Origin: Prochlorococcaceae cyanobacterium jk18x22bins.40
Lineage (GTDB): Bacteria > Cyanobacteriota > Cyanobacteriia > PCC-6307 > Cyanobiaceae
DNA: 49,140 bases
Assembly: GCA_022826155.1 (NCBI GenBank)
Contig: JAJDVL010000010.1
Coordinates: 1-49,140 of the forward strand
Direction: 5' to 3'
Position numbers and translations under genes: made by a program. Each line of letters begins with the position of its first letter. Within the stretch, counting starts at the first letter, position 1. Of this stretch, positions 7,735 to 17,601 are shown one piece after another. Below the pieces are notes generated by a model that did not search any database, was not told where the DNA came from, and saw only the letters and a list, made by a program, of their open reading frames with translations.

Positions 7735-8730
7735 TCAGGCGGCCTTCAGCCAGCTGAACATGGCCCGCAACCGTTGGCCCACCGCCTCCACGGGATGGTC
7801 GTGATCCTGCTTGCGCATGGCGTTCATCCGGGGCTTGCCCGCCTCGCACTCCGCCACGAATTGCTTGGCAAAGCTGCCGTCCTGGATCTCCGCCAGCAAC
7901 CGCCGCATCTCCGCTCTGGTGTCATCCGTGATGAGGCGCGGGCCACTGACGTAGTCACCGTATTCAGCAGTGTTGGAGATGGAGTCCCGCATGGCCGTGA
8001 GGCCACCCTTCACCATCAAATCCACGATCAGCTTCACCTCGTGGAGACATTCAAAATAGGCCAGCTCCGGCTGGTAGCCCGCCTCCACCAGGGTTTCAAA
8101 GCCGGCCTTCACCAGGGCGCTCAGGCCGCCACAGAGCACGGCCTGCTCCCCGAACAGGTCCGTCTCCGTCTCCTCCTTGAAGCTGGTTTCCAGGATGCCC
8201 GCCCGGGTGGCACCGATGCCTTTGGCATAGGCCATTGCCAACGAACGGGCCTGGCCGGAGGCATCCTGGGCAATGGCAAAGAGGGCCGGAACGCCCTGGC
8301 CGTTTTCGTACTCCCAGCGCACCGTATGGCCCGGTCCCTTGGGGGCAATCATCACCACGTCCACGTCTGGGGGCGGCACAACGAGTTGGAAGCGGATGTT
8401 GAAGCCGTGGGCAAAGCTGAGCACTTTCCCCGCGCTCAGGTTGGGGGCCACGGACGCCTCGTAGACCTGCTTCTGTAATTCGTCCGGCAGCAACAGCATG
8501 ATCCAGTCCGCCCGGACTGCCGCCTCCTGCACCGACACTACCTCCAGGCCGTCCGCCCGTGCCTTGGCGGCGGAGCGGCTCCCATCATAAAGGCCCACAA
8601 TCACCGTCACCCCGCTGTCCCTGAGGTTGAGGGCATGGGCATGACCCTGGGAGCCATAGCCGATGATGGCCACCGTCCTTGTGGTCAGGATCGAGAGATC
8701 AGCGTCGTTGTCGTAAAAAAGATTGGCCAT
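7735..8730 (-). CDS. ilvC: Ketol-acid reductoisomerase
   Basis: The product has 331 residues, the usual class I length. It begins [12 protein letters not shown] and has the NADPH-binding [17 protein letters not shown] loop, then the knotted C-terminal domain with [12 protein letters not shown] and [13 protein letters not shown], which carry the metal-binding acidic residues. It converts acetolactate or acetohydroxybutyrate to the dihydroxy acid in valine and isoleucine synthesis. A longer frame reaching 8790 would add 20 residues unlike the family. Confidence 0.96.
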   Translation of the reverse strand: MANLFYDNDADLSILTTRTVAIIGYGSQGHAHALNLRDSGVTVIVGLYDGSRSAAKARADGLEVVSVQEAAVRADWIMLLLPDELQKQVYEASVAPNLSAGKVLSFAHGFNIRFQLVVPPPDVDVVMIAPKGPGHTVRWEYENGQGVPALFAIAQDASGQARSLAMAYAKGIGATRAGILETSFKEETETDLFGEQAVLCGGLSALVKAGFETLVEAGYQPELAYFECLHEVKLIVDLMVKGGLTAMRDSISNTAEYGDYVSGPRLITDDTRAEMRRLLAEIQDGSFAKQFVAECEAGKPRMNAMRKQDHDHPVEAVGQRLRAMFSWLKAA

Positions 8731-8776
8731 CGATAAGGAACCGGACCCCAGTGGAGGATTGCTGATTCTACGTCCT

Positions 8777-9193
8777 CTAGGCCAAGGCATCCTGGCAGAG
8801 AATTTGCATCACGCTGAGGATGGTGCGGCTCTCCAGGATGTTGAGACCGTTGATCTCGGCCAGACGGATGAGAAAGCTGATCTCGTCGTGGTTGATCCGG
8901 TTGTCACTGGCGACGATTTTGCAGGCCATGGCAAAGGCGGTGAGCTGCTGACCGGGGCTCAGGGCCGTGACTGCTTCCGCCAGCATGGCCTCTCGCCCGT
9001 CCTTGCGGTGCCGGTCCCACAACTGATCCGTGAGGGCAAGCCACTCTTCCTCTTCCATGGTGTTGTAGGGGTGGCGAGCGTTGAGTTCCTCAAAAAAGGC
9101 GTTCCTCTCCACGTCGCTCACGTCCAGATCGGACCACACAGCGCAATGGCCAACAGCAGCAAAGGCGGTTTTCAGATCCAAGAAGGTTAACAA
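8777..9193 (-). CDS. TerB-like protein of cyanobacteria
   Basis: The product has 138 residues, all alpha-helical in appearance. It carries acidic clusters and a segment [23 protein letters not shown] split around a D-x-D/N-x3-H pattern typical of TerB-like helical proteins, where acidic residues may bind metal. The start codon is TTG. It lies 46 bases upstream of ilvC on the same strand. The tellurite-resistance label is historical for this family; the role in cyanobacteria is not known. Confidence 0.6.
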   Translation of the reverse strand: MLTFLDLKTAFAAVGHCAVWSDLDVSDVERNAFFEELNARHPYNTMEEEEWLALTDQLWDRHRKDGREAMLAEAVTALSPGQQLTAFAMACKIVASDNRINHDEISFLIRLAEINGLNILESRTILSVMQILCQDALA

Positions 9194-9284
9194 ATCCTCT
9201 TTTTGATTTAGCAGCCCTGCCCCTTGCGTGCCCGTGCTCAGGCAGTCACTGTCAAGGATCTATGACCACATCCCCACGGCACCC

Positions 9285-9881
9285 CTATGCCTCACCGGGG
9301 TGGGAGATGACCCGATCAATCAGACCATAGGCTTTGGCGTCTTCGGCCCCCATGAAGAAGTCCCGGTCCGAGTCCTTGGCCACCTTCTCCACCGGCTGGT
9401 TGCACATGGCCGCCAACTCCTGATTGAGACTGTCCCGGTTGCGGAGGATTTCCTTGGCCTCCCTGGCAATGTCACTGGCCTGCCCCTGGGTGCCACCGCT
9501 GGGCTGGTGGATCATGATGCGGCTGTGGGGCAGCGCCGAGCGCTTGCCCTTCGTTCCTGCGGCCAGGAGAAACGCCCCCATGCTGGCGGCCTGACCCACG
9601 CAGATGGTGACCACGTCGGACTTCACGTAGCGGATGGTGTCGTAGATGGCCATGCCTGCCGTGACGGAGCCGCCGGGGGAGTTGATGTAGAGGTAGATGG
9701 GCTTGGTGGTGTCGGAGTCCAGGTACAACATGTTGGCCACCAGGGCGTTGGCCACCCCGTCGGTGACTTGGGAGCCTAGAAACAGGATCCGCTCCACCCC
9801 GAGGCGGGTGTAGATATCGACCCAGCGCTCAAACTGGCTGCCGGGCAGGCGGTAGGGGACGCTGGGGGTTCCGAGGGGCAT
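9285..9881 (-). CDS. clpP: ATP-dependent Clp protease proteolytic subunit, ClpP3-like
   Basis: The product has 198 residues with a complete catalytic triad: Ser in [11 protein letters not shown], His in HSRIMIHQP and Asp in the segment before [16 protein letters not shown]. The N-terminus [16 protein letters not shown] resembles cyanobacterial ClpP3 rather than ClpP1 or ClpP2. In Synechococcus, ClpP3 and ClpR form one mixed barrel that works with ClpC. It lies 37 bases downstream of clpR on the same strand, matching the known two-gene operon. ATG 9881 is chosen; the longer frame adds a proline-rich tail not seen in the family. Confidence 0.92.
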   Translation of the reverse strand: MPLGTPSVPYRLPGSQFERWVDIYTRLGVERILFLGSQVTDGVANALVANMLYLDSDTTKPIYLYINSPGGSVTAGMAIYDTIRYVKSDVVTICVGQAASMGAFLLAAGTKGKRSALPHSRIMIHQPSGGTQGQASDIAREAKEILRNRDSLNQELAAMCNQPVEKVAKDSDRDFFMGAEDAKAYGLIDRVISHPGEA

Positions 9882-9918
9882 GGGACAGGAGTGTGGTGAG
9901 AGGGGAGGCGGGTTGGGG

Positions 9919-10617
9919 TCAGGGGGTTGGCAATGGTGGTGCGGGCAATTCCTTTCTGCTGGCGAGCACCCGGTCAATCAGGCCGTACTCCTTGGCGTCT
10001 TCTGCAGTCATGTAGGTCATGCGGTCGGAATCCCGGGCCAACTCCTCCACGGTGTGACCGGTGTTGGTGGCCAGAATCGTCAGCATGGTGCGCCTGTTGT
10101 GCAGCACTTCCTGGGCGCGAATCCGAATGTCGCTGGCTTGGCCCCGGGCGCCGCTGCGGGGCTGGTGGAGAACGATGGAGGCATGGGGCAAAGCGGCCCG
10201 ATACCCCTTGGCGCCGGCGGAAAGGATCATGGCGGCTGTGCCCATGGCCTGGCCGATGCAGATGGTGTGGACCGGTGGCCTCACGTAGCGAAGGGTGTCG
10301 CAAACGGCAAAGGCCTCCGTCTCGAAACCAACGGCCTCGCCCGAGTACCAGCTTGTGCCGGTGGAGTTGATGTAGAAGAAAATGGGCTTGTCGGGATTGT
10401 CGAACTCCAGGTAGAGCAACTGAGCAATGATCAATTCGGTCACGTCCACCCCCAGTTGCTGTTTCACCTGGTCGTCGGAAAAGAGGGGCAAGCCCAGGTA
10501 AATAATGCGCTCCCGCAGCAGCAGGGAGGGGAGGTCAGGCGGTGGCGTGCGCAGCACGCTGGTCTCCGCCGTTTCATAGGCGGTGGAGATGACTTGGGTG
10601 AGGTTTCCCTGGTGCAT
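9919..10617 (-). CDS. clpR: ClpR, non-catalytic Clp barrel subunit
   Basis: The product has 232 residues and the ClpP fold, but the nucleophile position reads [11 protein letters not shown], with no serine where active ClpP has GQAASMG. A ClpR-specific insertion [18 protein letters not shown] is present. In cyanobacteria ClpR is an essential inactive partner that assembles with ClpP3. It is the first gene of the clpR-clpP3 pair. A short proline-rich C-terminal tail ends the protein. Confidence 0.9.
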   Translation of the reverse strand: MHQGNLTQVISTAYETAETSVLRTPPPDLPSLLLRERIIYLGLPLFSDDQVKQQLGVDVTELIIAQLLYLEFDNPDKPIFFYINSTGTSWYSGEAVGFETEAFAVCDTLRYVRPPVHTICIGQAMGTAAMILSAGAKGYRAALPHASIVLHQPRSGARGQASDIRIRAQEVLHNRRTMLTILATNTGHTVEELARDSDRMTYMTAEDAKEYGLIDRVLASRKELPAPPLPTP

Positions 10618-10658
10618 TTTCGTGGGCGTGGGACCAGCAGCGGGCCGTTTGCAGCAGC

Positions 10659-11729
10659 CTAGCGATTGCGCCGGCCCCGGTTGCCGGAACGGGGGGGAGG
10701 CTGGCTTGTCCCTGGGGAGTCCGGCTCGGGGCTCAGTTGGCCAAACACCATGCGGCCGGAGTTGGTTTGCAGGGCGCCGGTGATGGTCACGTTGCGGGAC
10801 CGGCCAATGAGTGCTTTGGCTCCGTCCACCACCACCATGGTGCCGTCCTCCAGGTAGGCGACGGCCTGTCCCGGTTCTTTGCCCTGGCGCACCAGCTTCA
10901 GGGTGAATTGATCCCCCGGCTGTGCCTCGGGCCGCAGGGCCACCACCAGTTCGCTCAAGCTGAGCACCTGGATGTTGCGCAGGCGTCCCACTTGGGCCAG
11001 GGTGTAGTCCGTGGTGATGAGGATGCCGCTGCTGTCGCTGGTGAGTTGAAGGAGTTTCTCGTCCACGGTCTCGTCGTCGTAGCGAGTGCTGTTGGTGACG
11101 ATGCGGCGACCGTAGTCACGGCGCAGGGCGGACAGATTATCCAACCCCCGCCGGCCGCGGCTGCGTTTTTCCCCTTTCCCGGAATCCGCCAGGGTTTGCA
11201 ACTCGTCCAGCACCACCTGGGGGATGATCACCTGGCCCTCCAGCAGGCCGGAGTCCAGAAGCGCCCCGATGCGCCCGTCAATGGCGGCGCTGGTGTCGAG
11301 GATTTTGGGGGCGGAGCGCTGCACCAGACCCTCTTCCAACAGCAAGGTTTCACTGCTGGTGGACCCCAGAAGACGGCGCAGGGCTTGCCCCCGCAACTGT
11401 CCCACCGTGAGCCCCGTCACCCCCAGCACCAGGTTGGCCAGCGCCAGGGCAACGGGCTTGATCCACTGCAATGACTCCGGCAAGGGCAGCAGCAGTAAGG
11501 GCGCCACCAGCAGATTGGCCAGCACCAACCCCAGGCTGAGGCCGGCGGCGCGAATCAGCAGAATGTCCCAGGGAAGCTGACGTTCCTCGGCCCGGAGGCA
11601 AGTGCGCACCTGCTGGACCAGCAGCCCCATGAGTAGCCCCAGCACCACTCCAACGCCAATCAGCAAGAGCCAGGGGCGCTCCAGGGAGTTGATCAACGGC
11701 AGGACGCGCTCTGATAGCAGCGCGGTCAT
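10659..11729 (-). CDS. Membrane-anchored PIN/TRAM domain protein
   Basis: The product has 356 residues. The first 120 hold about four membrane helices (for example WLLLIGVGVVLGLLMGLL). A PIN nuclease domain follows with acidic positions in ILDTSAAIDGRI and ILITTDYTLAQV. A TRAM domain closes the fold near GDQFTLKLVRQGKEPGQAV, then a basic, proline-rich tail ends RGRRNR. Such YacL-type proteins are widespread in cyanobacteria and Firmicutes and may act as membrane-bound RNases; the substrate is unknown. ATG 11729 is preferred to GTG 11759 because it leaves room for promoters shared with hemW. Confidence 0.85.
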   Translation of the reverse strand: MTALLSERVLPLINSLERPWLLLIGVGVVLGLLMGLLVQQVRTCLRAEERQLPWDILLIRAAGLSLGLVLANLLVAPLLLLPLPESLQWIKPVALALANLVLGVTGLTVGQLRGQALRRLLGSTSSETLLLEEGLVQRSAPKILDTSAAIDGRIGALLDSGLLEGQVIIPQVVLDELQTLADSGKGEKRSRGRRGLDNLSALRRDYGRRIVTNSTRYDDETVDEKLLQLTSDSSGILITTDYTLAQVGRLRNIQVLSLSELVVALRPEAQPGDQFTLKLVRQGKEPGQAVAYLEDGTMVVVDGAKALIGRSRNVTITGALQTNSGRMVFGQLSPEPDSPGTSQPPPRSGNRGRRNR

Positions 11730-11809
11730 CTCTGCGCTGGGGTGATCTCTGGAAATCACAACGGATGCTGTGGGAGAAGGGCAGAGTTGAACCAGGTCGC
11801 CCCACTATC

Positions 11810-13036
11810 ATGGCCTTTCCACCACCGCGCAGTGCATATGTGCATATTCCCTTTTGCCATCGCCGTTGTTTTTACTGTGATTTTCCCGTTGTGCCCCTGG
11901 GGGATCGGGTGAATGGGGCCGCGTCCCGCTCCGTGGCCCAGTACCTCGGCTGGTTGGAGGAAGAAATCAGCAGCAGCCCGCCGGGTCCTCCCCTCTCCAC
12001 CGTGTACATTGGCGGTGGCACCCCCTCCCTGCTGAACGCTGCGCAGACGGCATGGCTGTTGGCCCTGCTGGATCACCAGTTTGGTCTGGCTCCTGGGGCG
12101 GAGATCACCATGGAGCTGGATCCGGCCGATGGTTGTGCCGAGCGCCTGGAGGGCTACCAGGCGGCGGGGGTGAACCGGATCAGTCTTGGGGTACAGAGTT
12201 TTGACGACTCACTGCTGGCGGCCACAGGCCGACGCCACAGCCGCCGGGACATTGAAACCACGGTGGCGCTGCTGAAGAACAGCGAAGGACTGTCCCACTG
12301 GAGCCTGGATCTCATCTCCGGTTTGCCGGGGCTCACCCCGGCTCTGTGGGAGGTAACTCTGGACACGGCCTTGTCCCTGGCTCCGCCCCACGTGTCCCTC
12401 TATGACCTTACCCTCGGCCAGGGAACGGTCTTTGACCGCTGGCTGGAGCAGGGGCGCCTGTCCTTGCCTCCGGAGACCACCACCGCGGCCATGCTGGATC
12501 GGGCGGCCTGGCGGCTGGAGGCGGCCGGCTTGCGGCGCTATGAAATTTCCAGCTACGCCCTGCCCGGCCATGCCTGTCGCCACAATCGAGTGTATTGGGG
12601 AGGCGGGCAATGGTGGGGCTTTGGCATGGGGGCCGCCAGCAGTGTAGCGGGGCAACGGCTGACCCGCCCCCGCACCCGTGCCGGCTATCAGACATGGCTC
12701 CATGGACCACGACATGGTGGGCATCCCCCCGCCAGCGCCAAAGAGCGCCTGGAGGATTTGCTGATCACGGGACTGCGCCGCAGCGAAGGGGTCAATTGTC
12801 GGCAACTGGCGCAGCAGTGCTCCTTGCCGCCGGAGGCCTTGATGACCCTGTCGCCACGGCTGGAGAGGGACTGTGCCCAAGGCTTGCTGTGTTGTGAAGG
12901 ACCCTGCCTGCGCCTGAGTCAACCCCAAGGGTTTCGTCTCAGCAACCAGGTGTTGGCGGACTGTCTTCTTTGGGCAGAGGAACTGTTTGCTCCTGGTGGC
13001 GCTGCTCATGACACCAACCTTGTAGCGTCTGTTTGA
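11810..13036 (+). CDS. hemW: HemW-type radical SAM heme chaperone
   Basis: The product has 408 residues. Near the N-terminus is YVHIPFCHRRCFYC, the CxxxCxxC radical SAM cluster motif followed by CDF, then GGGTPSLL. The HemN C-terminal domain is present. HemW proteins bind heme and are often mis-annotated as oxygen-independent coproporphyrinogen oxidase. ATG 11810 fits the family N-terminus better than the first codon of the longer frame. The last 98 bases overlap the convergent panB gene. Confidence 0.92.
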   Translation: MAFPPPRSAYVHIPFCHRRCFYCDFPVVPLGDRVNGAASRSVAQYLGWLEEEISSSPPGPPLSTVYIGGGTPSLLNAAQTAWLLALLDHQFGLAPGAEITMELDPADGCAERLEGYQAAGVNRISLGVQSFDDSLLAATGRRHSRRDIETTVALLKNSEGLSHWSLDLISGLPGLTPALWEVTLDTALSLAPPHVSLYDLTLGQGTVFDRWLEQGRLSLPPETTTAAMLDRAAWRLEAAGLRRYEISSYALPGHACRHNRVYWGGGQWWGFGMGAASSVAGQRLTRPRTRAGYQTWLHGPRHGGHPPASAKERLEDLLITGLRRSEGVNCRQLAQQCSLPPEALMTLSPRLERDCAQGLLCCEGPCLRLSQPQGFRLSNQVLADCLLWAEELFAPGGAAHDTNLVASV

Positions 13037-13754
13037 ACATGGCCGCCCCCTGAAGCCGCGGCTTCACGAAGGGGGGCTGACTGGCAGTGAGTCCCAGCAG
13101 GTCGGCCGTCACCAGAATCTGACCGTCACAGTCCGGGCCGGCGCCGATGCCCAGCACGGGAATCTTCAACTCTCGCCGCAGAGCACTGGCCAACATGGCC
13201 GGGACGTGCTCCAGTACCAGGGCAAAGCATCCCTGTTGCTGGAGGTCCAAGGCTTTCTGCCGTAACCGCTCTTGGTCGGGGGCGCTGCGAGCCTGGCGAC
13301 CCCAGCCCAGGCAATGGACAGACTGGGGCGTGAGTCCCAGGTGGCCCATCACCGGGATGCCGGTCCGCACCAGTCGGCTGATCACCGCCATGGTTTCCGG
13401 TTCAGCCCCCTCCAGCTTGACGGCCTGACACGGGGTTTCCTTGAGAAAGCGACCCGCTGCGGCCACCGCCTGTCTAGCGCCACACTGATAGCTGAGGAAA
13501 GGAAGATCCGCCACCAGGAGGGGCCGCTGAATAGCCCGACCCACCGCCTGGGTGTGATGCACCATGGCCTCCAGGGAGACGGGCAGGGTTGTGGCGTGCC
13601 CCAGGCTCACCATGGCCAAGGAATCTCCCACCAGGGCTACGTCACAACCCGAGGCCTCTACCCAGGCCCCGCTCAAGGCATCCCAGGCGGTCAGGGCTGT
13701 GATGATGCGCCCCTGATGCTTGTAATTCTGCAAATCCCGAATCGTGAGAGGCAA
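12939..13754 (-). CDS. panB: 3-methyl-2-oxobutanoate hydroxymethyltransferase
   Basis: The product has 271 residues. It opens PLTIRDLQNYKHQGRIITAL and has ALVGDSLAMVSLGH with the metal-binding Asp, VADLPFLSY, KLEGAE, GHLGLTPQ and GIGAGPDCDGQILV. This TIM-barrel enzyme makes ketopantoate in pantothenate and CoA synthesis. The start is TTG. The C-terminus runs past the usual end and overlaps the 3' end of hemW by 98 bases on the opposite strand. Confidence 0.93.
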   Translation of the reverse strand: MPLTIRDLQNYKHQGRIITALTAWDALSGAWVEASGCDVALVGDSLAMVSLGHATTLPVSLEAMVHHTQAVGRAIQRPLLVADLPFLSYQCGARQAVAAAGRFLKETPCQAVKLEGAEPETMAVISRLVRTGIPVMGHLGLTPQSVHCLGWGRQARSAPDQERLRQKALDLQQQGCFALVLEHVPAMLASALRRELKIPVLGIGAGPDCDGQILVTADLLGLTASQPPFVKPRLQGAAMFKQTLQGWCHEQRHQEQTVPLPKEDSPPTPGC

Positions 13755-13778
13755 AAGGCACCCTGGTCATGTAGATGC

Positions 13779-13784
13779 TATTAT
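13779..13784 (+). promoter_or_regulatory. Possible -10 box of the SRP RNA gene
   Basis: TATTAT lies 5 bases before the predicted 5' end of the SRP RNA. No convincing -35 box is seen, so the call rests on the hexamer and its spacing only. Confidence 0.35.
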
Positions 13785-13788
13785 TGAC

Positions 13789-13886
13789 GTGACTCGGACC
13801 CATGCGTTCCAGACGCCCAAACCTGGTCAGAGCCGGAAGGCAGCAGCCACACGGGATGCTCGGGATTGGCGTGGACTCCGGGTCAC
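13789..13886 (+). ncRNA. ffs: Signal recognition particle RNA, small bacterial type (4.5S)
   Basis: The apical loop carries the conserved core GGTCAGAGCCGGAAGGCAGC followed by AGCCA, the Ffh-binding part of 4.5S RNA. The ends GTGACTCGGACCCATGC and the complement of GCGTGGACTCCGGGTCAC pair to close a long hairpin of about 98 bases. It is on the plus strand between the starts and stops of two minus-strand genes; its 3' end abuts the ftsZ stop codon at 13887. End positions are approximate by a few bases. Confidence 0.9.
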
Positions 13887-15116
13887 CTAACGATTTGCCG
13901 ATACCCTGTCTTCTGGAGGATTGGGTGCGGCGTCCGGAATACTGCCATTGCCTGAAACTCCATCAAAAGACTGGGGATTGCGATTGCGACCACGGCGCGT
14001 CTCAAGGAAGTAGGGAATTTTTGCCCCAGGCCTCTTGTCAAAGGGCGGCGTGAAGGAGTCCTGTTCCTCCAGGAGGTTGTTCCGGAACTCAACAACGTGA
14101 GTCTCTTGCTCCTTCGTATGATTGGTGTTGCGATCAAAACCCGTTGCAATAACGGTAACGGTTGTTTCTCCCTCAATGGAATCATCCTGTACCGCACCCA
14201 CGATAATGTTGGCACTTGGATCCACCATGGCTGTGATCACCTCCGAAGCCTCTGTCAGGTCATCCAGGGTCATGTCTCTCCCCCCGGTGACGTTGATAAT
14301 GCACCCCTTGGCCCCATGAATTTTCTTGCATTCCAGTAAATCGTTGTTAATGGCCGCCAGAGAAGCCTCCTTGGCGCGGGAGCGGCCCGAGCTTTTGCCA
14401 ATGCCCAGAAGTGCCGTTCCAGAGTTCTTCATCACGGAATGGACGTCGGCAAAGTCCACGTTCACCAGACCTGGTTGGGTGATGATATCGCTGATGCCCT
14501 TGACGCCACGATAGAGGATATCGTCCGCACTGCTGAAGACGTCTTGCAACCGCCCACCGGAAACGCTGGAATTGCGAAGCTGGTCGTTGGGAATTACAAT
14601 CAGACTGTCCACGTGGGCGGATAACTCCCGAATCCCCTGCTCAGCTTGCGCGGCCCGGCGGCGACCTTCAAACTTGAACGGCTTGGTGACAATGGCCACC
14701 GTGAGTGCCCCGGACTCCCTGGCCAACTCGGACACGACGGGAGCAGCGCCGGTTCCTGTGCCACCCCCCATGCCCGCTGCGATGAACACCAGGTTGGCCC
14801 CCTCCATCATCTGCTGGATCTCGGATCGGGACTCCTCGGCCGACTTCTTGCCTGTGGACGGGTTGCCTCCCGCGCCAAGCCCTTGGGTGAGCCGCTGACC
14901 AAGCTGAAGGCAGTTCTCCGCCGATGAGCAGAGCAGAGCCTGAGCATCGGTGTTGAGAACCCAGTGGTCCACGCATTGTAGATCGCTTTCGATCATACGA
15001 TTGACAGCGTTGCTGCCGCCTCCGCCAACCCCGACAACACGGATGCGAGCATTTTGGGCAGGAACGATCTTGGCAGATGATTGTCCGTCCGGGAGGGCGT
15101 AGTCGCTATTGTCCAT
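13887..15116 (-). CDS. ftsZ: Cell division GTPase FtsZ
   Basis: The product has 409 residues from ATG 15116. The nucleotide site begins VVGVGGGGSNAVNRMI, the tubulin signature is GMGGGTGTGAAPVV, and the T7 synergy loop lies around NVDFADVHSVM. FtsZ polymerises under the membrane into the division ring. The C-terminal peptide that binds partner proteins reads KIPYFLETRR, but about 28 further residues rich in G, N and P follow it, an unusual extension. It is the last gene of the miaB-ddl-ftsQ-ftsZ run. A TTG at 15185 would add 23 residues. Confidence 0.95.
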   Translation of the reverse strand: MDNSDYALPDGQSSAKIVPAQNARIRVVGVGGGGSNAVNRMIESDLQCVDHWVLNTDAQALLCSSAENCLQLGQRLTQGLGAGGNPSTGKKSAEESRSEIQQMMEGANLVFIAAGMGGGTGTGAAPVVSELARESGALTVAIVTKPFKFEGRRRAAQAEQGIRELSAHVDSLIVIPNDQLRNSSVSGGRLQDVFSSADDILYRGVKGISDIITQPGLVNVDFADVHSVMKNSGTALLGIGKSSGRSRAKEASLAAINNDLLECKKIHGAKGCIINVTGGRDMTLDDLTEASEVITAMVDPSANIIVGAVQDDSIEGETTVTVIATGFDRNTNHTKEQETHVVEFRNNLLEEQDSFTPPFDKRPGAKIPYFLETRRGRNRNPQSFDGVSGNGSIPDAAPNPPEDRVSANR

Positions 15117-15250
15117 AGAACTTTGTCGTGGGATGGCTAACCTAACCTTAGCAGCAAGATCCGAAACTTGATTCACCGGTGTCAAGCCCTGATTATGAAG
15201 AAAAAATTAAGATTCCAACCAATGCCTGCCCCGGTGAAGTGCCCTTAGCT

Positions 15251-16030
15251 TTAACCGTGTGATAAGCCAAGGTTGGGTTGATCAGGATTGCTTAGATCTA
15301 CGTTCATATAGGAGAACGGCGGCCCACTTCTTTGGAGATGAACGTAAAGGTGGTCCATGGCGGTAAGTTTGCGCTCCAGATGATTCGGCTCGCCCAGATG
15401 TACTTCCCTCAGGACCTGGGAGGTGCCTAGCACCAATTGCCCGTCTGCCGTGATCCGGACGGTCTGCACCGGCGTCTCCAGGTGCTCCAAACCCGCGAAC
15501 AGTTCAGCCAACATGTCCTGTAAGCCCGGGGTCCAGAAATCCACCAGCACCAGCACCTGGTGCCGCACCACGGGAAAACGATCCAACTGGTGGTGCCCAT
15601 CAATCCTGATCCAATTGAACTGGTGGTCCAGCACGCCACGCTCCACCCGATCTGCAAAGGAACGCCGTGCCCAGGCCTGGGCAGTGGTGTTCTGCAGGCG
15701 AACCACCAGTTGCGGTGGCGCCAGGGCCCGTTGCACCTGCACATGGAGGGTTGGCCAGGTCAAACGCCGCAACTGCTGCTCCATGGATGAAGGGTCCACC
15801 ACAAGCAAGGGGGTGGGGAATTGGAGTGGGCTGGCTGCCAACAGCGCCCCGCGCTCCTGTGGCGATGCGCCATGGAACACCACCTGGTCAGGCGTCTTAA
15901 CCCACCAGCCCTTCTTCAGCAGCACCCAGGCCAGTCCCACTGCAGCGCCACTGAACACCAGCAGACGCCATAACCGGACCAGCCGCCACCGCCCCTGCCT
16001 CTGACGGGTCTCCCGGGGTCCGGACCTCAC
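15251..16030 (-). CDS. ftsQ: Cell division protein FtsQ/DivIB
   Basis: The product has about 259 residues. A basic N-terminus (RETRQRQGRWRLVRLWR) leads into one membrane helix (LLVFSGAAVGLAWVLL). A POTRA-like region follows, with VVFHGASPQERGALLAAS and RRLTWPTLHVQVQRALAP. FtsQ links periplasmic peptidoglycan enzymes to the division ring. GTG 16030 is chosen because it overlaps the upstream stop codon as GTGA, which implies translational coupling; GTG 16042 is possible. The order ddl-ORF-ftsQ-ftsZ supports the call. Confidence 0.85.
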   Translation of the reverse strand: MRSGPRETRQRQGRWRLVRLWRLLVFSGAAVGLAWVLLKKGWWVKTPDQVVFHGASPQERGALLAASPLQFPTPLLVVDPSSMEQQLRRLTWPTLHVQVQRALAPPQLVVRLQNTTAQAWARRSFADRVERGVLDHQFNWIRIDGHHQLDRFPVVRHQVLVLVDFWTPGLQDMLAELFAGLEHLETPVQTVRITADGQLVLGTSQVLREVHLGEPNHLERKLTAMDHLYVHLQRSGPPFSYMNVDLSNPDQPNLGLSHG

Positions 16031-16437
16031 AATTGGCAACACACCCGAGACATCAGTTCATCCACCCACAGGCGGGCCCGTACTGCGTCACTGAACGGAA
16101 TGTCCAGACTGCGACCCTCCGCAACCAGGCGCAAACGACAGGGGCCATAGGCCTCGTCCGTGAGGGGCACGTCCCCGGAGCGATCTGCCATCAATTCGCA
16201 GATCTCCAGATGGTTCACGGCAATGTCCCCGGCCAATTCAACGCCTTTGGGCCCCACAGGTCCCCAACTGATGTGCCCATCCCGGAGGCGCATGGCCACG
16301 GCGGCATCCAGCTTGGCCAGTTCGGATCCTGCCGCCCAGTGATGGAACAAGGCCTGGCGCCGTCGCTCCAGCCAGCCGAGGGCCGTCAGGACCACGAAGA
16401 TCACCAGCAGGGGGAGCCAGAGCAAACCTTCTAGCAT
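16027..16437 (-). CDS. Conserved membrane-anchored protein between ddl and ftsQ
   Basis: The product has 136 residues. One N-terminal membrane helix (LLWLPLLVIFVVLTALGWL) is followed by a soluble part with mixed strands and no motif I can name. It starts 6 bases after ddl and its stop overlaps the ftsQ start, so it is certainly in the division operon. A role in wall growth or division is inferred from position only. Confidence 0.75.
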   Translation of the reverse strand: MLEGLLWLPLLVIFVVLTALGWLERRRQALFHHWAAGSELAKLDAAVAMRLRDGHISWGPVGPKGVELAGDIAVNHLEICELMADRSGDVPLTDEAYGPCRLRLVAEGRSLDIPFSDAVRARLWVDELMSRVCCQL

Positions 16438-16443
16438 GACAAT

Positions 16444-17541
<1,098 letters not shown>

Positions 17542-17601
17542 GGGTAGGGTATGTACTGCTCTGGAAGCTATCAGGGGAACAGTGCCGCTGGTCCTCCGGG
17601 T

